From the NCBI RefSeq assembly GCF_014397785.1, contig NZ_VZQQ01000013.1, forward strand, positions 144,100 to 208,099: a stretch of DNA of 64,000 nt, given 5' to 3'. How positions within the stretch are numbered: position 1 is the first letter of the stretch; each line of letters opens with the position of its first letter. This stretch comes from Paraburkholderia podalyriae. GTDB taxonomy: Bacteria > Pseudomonadota > Gammaproteobacteria > Burkholderiales > Burkholderiaceae. Below the pieces are notes generated by a model, which was not told where the DNA came from, made no database searches, and saw nothing but the letters and a program-made list of their open reading frames with translations. The position numbers and the translations under genes are program-made. Positions 58,101 to 64,000 of this stretch are shown piece after piece.

Positions 58101-58849
58101 CGGTGCGTTTCGCGATCTCGCTGCTGAAGAACTCGCGGGGCGAGATCGACGTGAACCTGCCGGTGTCGGGCTCGCTGTCGAACCCCGAGTTCAGCATCGG
58201 CGGGCTGATCTGGCATGCGGTGCTCAGTCTGCTCGAAAAGGCGGTGACCGCGCCGTTCTCGCTGATCGCGCACGCGTTCGGCGGCAATGGCGAGGAACTC
58301 GGCTACGTCGAATTCGAGGCAGGCTCGGCCACGCTCACCGACGCCGACAAGCAGAAGCTCGACACGATCGTGAAGGCGCTCGCCGACAAGCCGTCGATCC
58401 GCATGGACCTGATCGGACGCGTCGATCCGAAGGTCGATGAGCCGGCGCTGCGCACGCGGTACGTCGATCAGATGGTCAAGCGGCAGAAGATCAAGGACGC
58501 GGTCGGCAACGGCGAGAGCGTCGATCTGTCGACGGTCACGGTCGATCAGCAGGAGTACGACAAATATCTGACCAAGGCCTACAAGTCCTCCGACTTCAAG
58601 AAGCCGCGCAACTTCATCGGCATGACGAAGACGCTGCCCGACGACGACATGAAGGGCGCGCTCGCGGCCAACGCACCGATCGACGACGCGAGCCTGCGGC
58701 AACTCGCGCAGCAACGCGCGCAGAGCGTGCAACAGTACCTGCAAGGCAAGGTCGACAGCAGCCGTGTGTTTATCGTCGCGCCGAAGATGAATGCCGACGA
58801 CATCAAGGACAAGGGTGCGACGACGCGGGTCGATTTCGGCTTGAAGTGA
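55115..58849 (+). CDS. Large AsmA-like/DUF748 envelope protein
   Basis: This protein of about 1244 aa has an N-terminal membrane anchor (RILVGLLIFVVVFGLLGFFAAPPLI). A very long beta-rich periplasmic region with repeated AsmA/DUF748 elements follows, such as SIDRIALNPYTLRFEADNVHI and LEVDSPRLLI-like segments. Near the C-terminus VEFEAGSATLTDADKQKLDTIVKAL resembles an OmpA-like fold. AsmA/TamB-type proteins are thought to move phospholipids between membranes or aid outer-membrane assembly. ATG codons at 55115 and 55151 are both possible; neither has a strong ribosome binding site. Confidence 0.88.
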   Translation: MASLNKASLVSSMQTVRAVAQSHRTRRILVGLLIFVVVFGLLGFFAAPPLIRHIASQQLSKQLDRPASIDRIALNPYTLRFEADNVHIGERGGAGDFVDISRLIVKPSWSSLFRGAPIVDEVQVDSPRLLIVRHDAQHFNFSDLIEKFANQPAKPNSKPTQFAVSNIRIENGQIRFDDRLLGTSHVIDQWKLGIPFIATLPSKTDIFVEPLLRARIDGDSQLAIDGRTKPFAASRESEVSLRFDELDVPKLVSYAPSKLPVIVQSGKLSTDLKLNFEMSNDTPSLRVAGTVDLNDVNVQDQGKAPFFAARAVHVAAASLEPLKSVYHFDDIRIDAPSASLARDKDGVLSVEHMFASAAKKTAAQEAAVANANAKTAAAKAVPPFDVAIKRFTLDDGTVNVHDEAVSHPVETGLQNLAVTLTDFSTLASTPAHYTLNTNLKDGAGSLAADGTVGLATKTASVKLDLKSLKLPPLQPYLDTAMSAQVRDGALSATTNIDANWSKSPMALTVADTQLGMQAVKLAARGDKTPVVALAQGNVVVKQVDVAARTADVTSVDVTGLALDAQRLKDGSINLSALAEAHQQATERTAIHAAKKAHEEGPAWRYKIGELTLKDATADFTDNTTPQPVKLSFTPVQLKVRQISDDLSRPLPVDLQATLNKKGTLAVKGDVTATPLKLAVKINANQLDAAAFEPYFGSNLNATLASALLNANGDLAVTQAKSLKANYRGDMALVAVRLIDKVTSAPFAGWGSLALSNLKADYDEHGTVVDTGRVTFSKFYGRVLLDPQGKLNLKDVVAHEGGTPPIPLTPPAVSEAVAASAPVAASAATPGKAAATPMATAKAATPPHSPVKLHFGQLVLQQGRVTYTDNFVKPNYTANLVAIQGTIGAFGTESTTPAPVDVAAKLAANGPLTIRGTVNPLIAKPALDLTATAHDIELTNLTPYSAKYAGYPITKGKLNVDLHYKLENDQLNANNHLFIDQLTFGDHVDNDTATKLPVRFAISLLKNSRGEIDVNLPVSGSLSNPEFSIGGLIWHAVLSLLEKAVTAPFSLIAHAFGGNGEELGYVEFEAGSATLTDADKQKLDTIVKALADKPSIRMDLIGRVDPKVDEPALRTRYVDQMVKRQKIKDAVGNGESVDLSTVTVDQQEYDKYLTKAYKSSDFKKPRNFIGMTKTLPDDDMKGALAANAPIDDASLRQLAQQRAQSVQQYLQGKVDSSRVFIVAPKMNADDIKDKGATTRVDFGLK

Positions 58850-58885
58850 GGGGTGATTGCATTGCGCGAGCCGTGACGTGAGCCG

Positions 58886-58914
58886 AAAAAAAAGCCCGAC
58901 CTGAGGTCGGGCTT
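58886..58914 (-). terminator. Rho-independent terminator of the prp-acnA operon
   Basis: Perfect 10-bp arms AAGCCCGACC / GGTCGGGCTT have a 3-nt loop. On the minus strand they are followed by a run of eight T residues. It lies 72 bp after the acnA stop. Confidence 0.93.
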
Positions 58915-58985
58915 CAAAGTCGGCTGCGCCCTCCACAGGACGCAGCCCCTGCAAAACGGCCAGGCTGTATGCGTTGCCTCCGGGC

Positions 58986-61700
58986 TTAAGCAGCCAGCAG
59001 CGAGCGCAGCACGAACGGCAGAATCCCGCCGTGCTTGTAGTAGTCGACTTCGATCGGCGTGTCGATACGCAGCAGCACCGGAACCCGCTTGTCGCCGTCC
59101 TTGCCGTGGATCACGAGTGTGACTTCCTGTTGCGGCTTGAAGTCGTCGCCGAGGCCTTCGATGTCGTAAGTTTCTTCGCCGGTGATGCCGAGCGACTGCA
59201 CACTATCGGAGCCCTTGAACTGCAGCGGCAAAACGCCCATGCCGACGAGGTTCGAACGGTGGATCCGCTCGAAGCTGCGTGCGACCACGGCCCTCACGCC
59301 CAGCAGTTGCGTACCCTTGGCCGCCCAGTCGCGCGACGAACCCGTGCCGTACTCTTCGCCCGCGAACACGATGGTCGGCGTGTCGGCGTCGATGTACTTC
59401 ATTGCCGCGTCGTAAATCGACAGCTGTTCGCCGCTCGGCTGGTGAATCGTCAGGCCGCCTTCGACGCGCGAGCCATCCGCTTTCGCCGGGATCATCAGGT
59501 TCTTGATGCGCACGTTCGCGAACGTGCCGCGCATCATCACGTCGTGGTTGCCGCGGCGCGAGCCGTAGCTGTTGAAGTCGGCCTTCTGCACGCCGTTTTC
59601 CTTCAGCCAGCGGCCTGCCGGCGAGTCTTCCTTGATCGAGCCTGCCGGGCTGATGTGGTCGGTCGTGACCGAGTCACCGAAGATGCCCAGTGCGCGTGCG
59701 CCCTTGACCGGCGCGATGCTGGAAGCCGGCGTCATCGAGAAGTCCTTGCCGAAGAACGGCGGCTCGGCGATGTAGGTCGACTTCGGCCAGTCGTAGACCT
59801 GACCTACTTCGCCCTCGATCTTGCTCCACAGGTCGCCCTTCTTCGTGAGCTGGGAGTAGTTCTTGCGGAACGCGTCGGCATCCAGCGCGTACTTCAGCAG
59901 CGCGTTGACTTCTTCGCTGGTCGGCCAGATGTCACCGAGGTAGATGTCCTTGCCGCTCTTGCCCTTGCCGACCGGCTCGGTCATCAGGTCGCGCGTGATG
60001 TTGCCGGCGATCGCGTACGCGACGACGAGCGGCGGCGACGCGAGGAAGTTCGCGCGAATGTTCGGGTGAATGCGCGCTTCGAAGTTACGGTTGCCCGACA
60101 GCACCGCTGCCGCGACGATGTCGTTCTTCGTGATCGCTTCGTTCAGTTCCGGCGTCAGGTCACCCGAGTTACCGATACAGGTCGTGCAGCCGTAAGCGGC
60201 CAGCGTGAAACCGAGCTTGTCGAGGTACTTCAGCAGGTCGGTTTTCGTCAGGTACTCGGTGACGATGCGCGAGCCCGGAGCGAGCGAAGTCTTGATGTGC
60301 GGAGCGACCGTCAGGCCAGCCTCGACAGCCTTCTTCGCGAGCAGACCGGCGGCCAGCAGCACGCTCGGGTTCGACGTGTTCGTGCACGACGTGATCGCGG
60401 CGATCAGCACGTCGCCGTTCTTGACGTCGACGCCGTTGCTGGTCGTGTATTGCGCGTCGAGATCGGCGGCCTTCTTCGCAAAGCCGTTTTCAGCGACCGG
60501 CTTCGAGAACAGGTCCGTGAAGGTCGACTTCACGTGGCCGATCTCGATGCGGTCCTGCGGACGCTTCGGGCCTGCCAGCGACGGCGCGACCGTGGCGAGA
60601 TCCAGCGTGACGACCTTCGTGTAGTCGATGTCGCCTTCGCCCGGAATGCCGAACAGCTGCTGCGCCTTGAAGTAGTTTTCAAACGCGGAGATTTCCGCGT
60701 CCGTGCGGCCCGTGCCGCGGAAGAAGTCGATGGTTTTTTCGTCGACCGGGAAGAAGCCCATTGTTGCGCCGTATTCCGGCGCCATGTTGCCGATCGTCGC
60801 ACGGTCCGGCACCGACAGCGAGCGCGTGCCTTTGCCGAAGAACTCGACGAACTTGCCGACGACCTTCTCCTTGCGCAGCAGTTCGGTGATCGTCAGCACG
60901 AGGTCGGTCGCCGTCACGCCTTCGATCAGCTTGCCCTTCAGGTGCACACCGACGACGTCCGGCGTCAGGAAGTACACCGGCTGGCCGAGCATGCCTGCTT
61001 CGGCTTCGATCCCGCCCACGCCCCAGCCGACCACGCCGATGCCGTTGATCATCGTCGTGTGGCTGTCCGTGCCGACCAGCGAATCCGGGTAGTACACGGT
61101 GTCCGCGCCATCGGCCTTCTTGTGCACGCCGCGCGCGAGGTATTCGAGGTTCACCTGGTGAACGATGCCGACGCCCGGCGGCACGACCTTAAACGTGTCG
61201 AACGCCTGCATGCCCCACTTCATGAACTGGTAGCGCTCATTGTTGCGCTGGAATTCCAGCTTCATGTTCAGGTCGAGCGCGTTCTTCTCGCGGAAGTGGT
61301 CGACCTGTACCGAGTGGTCGACGACGAGATCGACCGGGACGAGCGGCTCGATCGATTTCGGGTCTTTGCCGACGGCCTTCGCGACGCCGCGCATCGCGGC
61401 GATGTCGGCGAGCAGCGGCACGCCGGTGAAGTCCTGCAGCACGACGCGCGACACGACGAACGGAATTTCGTCGACCCGCGCGGCGGTCGGCTTCCAGTTC
61501 GCGAGTTGCTTGATGTGTTCTTCGCCGACCTTCTTGCCGTCGTAGTTGCGCAGCACCGATTCCAGCACGATTCGGATCGAGACCGGCAGGCGGTCGATCT
61601 TGAGGTTCAGTGCCTTGCCGAGTTGCGGCAGGGAGTAGAACTTGCCTTTGCCGGAACCGCTGTCGAATTCCTTGAGCGTTTTGTGGAGGTTGTGGGCCAT
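58986..61700 (-). CDS. acnA: Aconitate hydratase A
   Basis: This 904-aa 4Fe-4S enzyme isomerises citrate and isocitrate and, in AcnA-type enzymes, can hydrate 2-methyl-cis-aconitate. Cluster cysteines are in ITSCTNTSNPSV and YGCTTCIGNSGD; the swivel-domain catalytic segment is GSSRDWAAKG. AAGGA lies 8 nt before the ATG. It follows prpD by 42 bp in the operon, in the place where acnD sits in other bacteria. Length suits AcnA (about 890-905) better than AcnD (about 865). Confidence 0.93.
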   Translation of the reverse strand: MAHNLHKTLKEFDSGSGKGKFYSLPQLGKALNLKIDRLPVSIRIVLESVLRNYDGKKVGEEHIKQLANWKPTAARVDEIPFVVSRVVLQDFTGVPLLADIAAMRGVAKAVGKDPKSIEPLVPVDLVVDHSVQVDHFREKNALDLNMKLEFQRNNERYQFMKWGMQAFDTFKVVPPGVGIVHQVNLEYLARGVHKKADGADTVYYPDSLVGTDSHTTMINGIGVVGWGVGGIEAEAGMLGQPVYFLTPDVVGVHLKGKLIEGVTATDLVLTITELLRKEKVVGKFVEFFGKGTRSLSVPDRATIGNMAPEYGATMGFFPVDEKTIDFFRGTGRTDAEISAFENYFKAQQLFGIPGEGDIDYTKVVTLDLATVAPSLAGPKRPQDRIEIGHVKSTFTDLFSKPVAENGFAKKAADLDAQYTTSNGVDVKNGDVLIAAITSCTNTSNPSVLLAAGLLAKKAVEAGLTVAPHIKTSLAPGSRIVTEYLTKTDLLKYLDKLGFTLAAYGCTTCIGNSGDLTPELNEAITKNDIVAAAVLSGNRNFEARIHPNIRANFLASPPLVVAYAIAGNITRDLMTEPVGKGKSGKDIYLGDIWPTSEEVNALLKYALDADAFRKNYSQLTKKGDLWSKIEGEVGQVYDWPKSTYIAEPPFFGKDFSMTPASSIAPVKGARALGIFGDSVTTDHISPAGSIKEDSPAGRWLKENGVQKADFNSYGSRRGNHDVMMRGTFANVRIKNLMIPAKADGSRVEGGLTIHQPSGEQLSIYDAAMKYIDADTPTIVFAGEEYGTGSSRDWAAKGTQLLGVRAVVARSFERIHRSNLVGMGVLPLQFKGSDSVQSLGITGEETYDIEGLGDDFKPQQEVTLVIHGKDGDKRVPVLLRIDTPIEVDYYKHGGILPFVLRSLLAA

Positions 61701-61742
61701 GGTGTTTTCCTTGGTTTGGATCGCGGAACTACAGTACTCAAC

Positions 61743-63194
61743 CTAGATGACGTACAGATCAACGTATTCATTGACCGGCGTCGCTTCGAGCTTGGCCTGG
61801 TCGAGCGATACGTCGAGAATCGCCAGTTGCTGCTTAACCGGAAAGCGCCGCGCGAGGTTGGTCTTGAACTTCTCGACCAGCAACGGAATACCGCTTTCAC
61901 GACGGCGCTTGTGACCGATCGGGTATTCGACTACGACTTCACCAAACTTCGACCCGTCGTTGAATTCGATCGTCAGTGCGTTGGCGATCGAACGTTTGTC
62001 CGGGTCGTGATAATCCTTCGTGAACTGCGCGTCTTCGACGCATTCCATCTTCGCGCGCAACGCATCGATACGCGCATCTTGCGCAACCCGATCTTCGTAA
62101 TCGGCAGCCGTCAGACGGCCGAAAATCAGCGGCACCGCGATCATGTACTGGATGCAATGATCACGGTCGGCCGGATTGTTCAGGGGTCCCTTTTTATCGA
62201 TGATGCGAATCGCGGCTTCGTGCGTGCGAATCGTGATGCGGCGAATGTCGTCGACGCGCCGGCCCTGCGCGGCGAGCTGCGCATGCAGCGCGAGCGCGGC
62301 TTCCACGGCGGTTTGCGCATGGAACTCGGCTGGAAACGAGATCTTGAAGAGGACGTTTTCCATCACGTACGAGCCGTACGGACGCTGGAACCGGAACGCC
62401 TTGCCGTTGAACAGCACGTCGTAGAAGCCCCACGTTTTCGCGCTGAGCACCGACGGATAGCCCATCTCGCCGGTCTTCGATATCAGCGCGAGGCGCACGG
62501 CGCGCGAGGTCGCGTCGCCGGCGGCCCACGATTTGCGTGACCCGGTGTTCGGCGCATGGCGATAGGTGCGCAGCGCCTGCCCATCGACGAGCGCCTGCGA
62601 TACCGCGTTGATCAGCTCGTCGCGCGTGAGGCCGATCAGCTGGCCGACCACCGCGGTCGACGCAAGCTTGACGAGCAGCACATGATCGAGCCCGACCTGG
62701 TTGAACGAGTTCTGGAGCGCGATGCAGCCTTGAATTTCGTGCGCCTTGACCATTGCGATCAGGACGTTTTTCATCGTCAGCGGCGCTTTGCCCGCTGCGA
62801 CGGCGGTGCGCGAGAGCCAGTCGGCCGTCGCGAGAATGCCGCCGAGGTTATCCGACGGATGACCCCATTCTGCGGCCAGCCAGGTGTCGTTGAAATCGAG
62901 CCAGCGGATCATCGCGCCGATGTTGAAGGCGGCCTGAACCGGGTCCAGCTGGAACGAAGTGCCCGGCACCTTTGCGCCGTTGGGGACGATCGTGCCTGCC
63001 ACGATCGGTCCCATCAGCTTGGTGCAGGCTGGGTAGGTAAGCGCCTCGAGTCCGCAACCGAGCGTGTCGATCAGGCAATGACGCGCGGTTTCCAGCGCGA
63101 GCGCGCTGTCGATCCGGTAGTCCAGCACGTAGTCGACGATATCGACCAGGACGGCGTCCGGGGCGGGTCGTACGTTGGAGATCGGGGCGGACAT
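61743..63194 (-). CDS. prpD: 2-methylcitrate dehydratase
   Basis: This 483-aa protein is the same length as E. coli PrpD. MmgE/PrpD fold markers include ARHCLIDTLGCGLEAL, RWLDFNDTWLAAEWGHPSDNLGGILA and GDATSRAVRLALI. It removes water from 2-methylcitrate to give 2-methyl-cis-aconitate in propionate use. It lies 24 bp after the small secreted protein gene and 42 bp before acnA, all on the minus strand. Confidence 0.95.
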   Translation of the reverse strand: MSAPISNVRPAPDAVLVDIVDYVLDYRIDSALALETARHCLIDTLGCGLEALTYPACTKLMGPIVAGTIVPNGAKVPGTSFQLDPVQAAFNIGAMIRWLDFNDTWLAAEWGHPSDNLGGILATADWLSRTAVAAGKAPLTMKNVLIAMVKAHEIQGCIALQNSFNQVGLDHVLLVKLASTAVVGQLIGLTRDELINAVSQALVDGQALRTYRHAPNTGSRKSWAAGDATSRAVRLALISKTGEMGYPSVLSAKTWGFYDVLFNGKAFRFQRPYGSYVMENVLFKISFPAEFHAQTAVEAALALHAQLAAQGRRVDDIRRITIRTHEAAIRIIDKKGPLNNPADRDHCIQYMIAVPLIFGRLTAADYEDRVAQDARIDALRAKMECVEDAQFTKDYHDPDKRSIANALTIEFNDGSKFGEVVVEYPIGHKRRRESGIPLLVEKFKTNLARRFPVKQQLAILDVSLDQAKLEATPVNEYVDLYVI

Positions 63195-63218
63195 CGGGGG
63201 CTTCCCTGGCGGCGAGAA

Positions 63219-63731
63219 TCAGTTGCCGGTCTTGTTGATCGCGTTCGATTGCGTTGGAGCCGGCGCGCCCTGTTCCATGGCGACCGTCTTGCACTCGTCG
63301 GCGAGACGCGAGCTGTCCTTGTCCTGGAACAGCATGGCCTTTGTCGGGATCACGACGAGGTCCATACCGGTTGCCGCGTCGTGGAAGCGATCGGCGCCCG
63401 TCGTGGTCGTTTCGCGCGGCAGGCTGTAGTTCTTGTTCGCCCAGTGAACCGTGACGATCTGGTCACGCTTCATGTCGCCTTTCATTTCGAAAGCAAGGCC
63501 GTCCTTGCACGACCACTTTTCGGCGCCTTCCGGGATCGGATCGAGCTTCGCTTCCTTCTCCGGATTCGGCTTGCGCTTGATCAGCCGGCGCGGCTCCGGT
63601 CGCTTGGCGACAGCCTTGGTGGCCGGCTTCTTCGTGGTGGTGGCCGTGTCCGCAGCAGCGGCGTCAGTCGCGACGGACAGCATCGTCGTGGACAGGGCGC
63701 CAATCATGGCGGCGATCATCAGCTTTTTCAT
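63219..63731 (-). CDS. Secreted MliC-like (lysozyme inhibitor-type) protein
   Basis: This 170-aa protein has a signal peptide MKKLMIAAMIGALSTTMLSVATDAAAA. A Lys/Pro/Thr-rich linker and a C-terminal beta-rich domain follow, with WSCKDGLAFEM, KNYSLPRETTTTGADRF and a second cysteine in ADECKT. The two-cysteine pattern and strand order resemble the MliC/PliC lysozyme-inhibitor fold, but key residues are not certain. AAGG precedes the ATG. It sits inside the prp operon, 102 bp after prpC and 24 bp before prpD. Confidence 0.7.
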   Translation of the reverse strand: MKKLMIAAMIGALSTTMLSVATDAAAADTATTTKKPATKAVAKRPEPRRLIKRKPNPEKEAKLDPIPEGAEKWSCKDGLAFEMKGDMKRDQIVTVHWANKNYSLPRETTTTGADRFHDAATGMDLVVIPTKAMLFQDKDSSRLADECKTVAMEQGAPAPTQSNAINKTGN

Positions 63732-63833
63732 GGAGAAAACCTTTCTATCTGAAATCAGTTAAACAGTGCGCGGACGACCGGTCCGGCGGCCGCGCGGGTT
63801 GAACTGCACGCGCTGTGGAGCGCACAGCGACCG

Positions 63834-64000
63834 CTATTTTCTCCTATTTAGCGGCACGTACTTCAAATTCTCGGGTCCGGTGTAATTCGCGCTCGGCCGG
63901 ATGATCTTGTTGTCGACGCGCTGCTCGATGATGTGCGCGCTCCATCCTGCCGTGCGCGAGATCACGAACAGCGGCGTGAACATCGCGGTCGGCACGCCCA
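63834..64000 (-). CDS. prpC: 2-methylcitrate synthase, C-terminal part
   Basis: Only the last 55 codons are in the window; the gene continues past the right edge. The visible sequence TPLFVISRTAGWSAHIIEQR ends ...NYTGPENLKYVPLNRRK. The SRTAGWSAHIIEQR segment is the conserved C-terminal active-site region of PrpC and type II citrate synthases, and the DNKIIRPSANYTGPE tail is typical of PrpC. It condenses propionyl-CoA and oxaloacetate. It is the upstream visible gene of the operon continuing to prpD and acnA. Confidence 0.92.
   Translation of the reverse strand, partial: GVPTAMFTPLFVISRTAGWSAHIIEQRVDNKIIRPSANYTGPENLKYVPLNRRK

Noticed and set aside
58974..62540. Very long open frame on the plus strand across acnA and prpD
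   Set aside because: It is the mirror of two certain genes in GC-rich DNA. Its composition (Arg, Asp, Val, His-rich) is typical of antisense frames, and it has no family motif.

Overview
The window is high-GC DNA with the gene content of a Burkholderiaceae chromosome, most likely Paraburkholderia or a close relative. The pointers are the prpC/prpD/acnA block, an intracellular PHB depolymerase of the cysteine type, small Burkholderia-type H-NS proteins, many LysR/GntR/IclR/AraC-controlled catabolic cassettes, and GGAGA-type ribosome binding sites. No rRNA, tRNA, CRISPR array, insertion sequence or prophage was seen. Genus is an inference; no search was run.

Left part (0-13 kb): two catabolic cassettes and a regulator. 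First, a LysR regulator (cut by the window edge), a class III CoA-transferase, an HMG-CoA-lyase-type enzyme and an MFS importer. Second, a GntR regulator divergent from a class V aminotransferase, an MFS importer, a 2-keto-4-pentenoate-hydratase-like protein and a 1010-residue FAD/4Fe-4S dehydrogenase. Matching operator-like sequences lie on both sides of the GntR promoter region. An AraC regulator faces an EamA exporter.

Middle-left (14-27 kb): a secreted beta-propeller protein behind an AT-rich leader, a cNMP-binding/thioredoxin-reductase fusion, a DedA-rhodanese fusion, and a GntP-type permease divergent from a sigma-54 activator, with a good -24/-12 promoter in front of the permease. A lipoprotein, a serine hydrolase and an H-NS protein follow.

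Middle (28-39 kb): prfC, a Pat-type protein acetyltransferase with a shortened ATP-grasp region, and an IclR-controlled operon. The operon encodes four steps of the non-phosphorylating L-fucose (or related 6-deoxysugar) pathway: dehydrogenase, lactonase, keto-deoxy-acid dehydrogenase and diketo-acid hydrolase. The dehydratase and transporter are not here. Next to it lies a lower-GC island with a candidate toxin and an Imm50-like immunity protein, the most interesting accessory feature.

Right part (39-64 kb): a thioesterase, chemoreceptor, cold-shock protein, AGE-family epimerase, several secreted or membrane proteins of unknown role, a flavin reductase, a cupin, PhaZ, a GST, and a copper-exporting P-type ATPase with a textbook CueR-type promoter. 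A PaiB-like protein, a DUF1254/DUF1214 lipoprotein and a large AsmA/DUF748 envelope protein follow. The window ends with the 2-methylcitrate operon (prpC, an MliC-like secreted protein, prpD, acnA), read on the minus strand.
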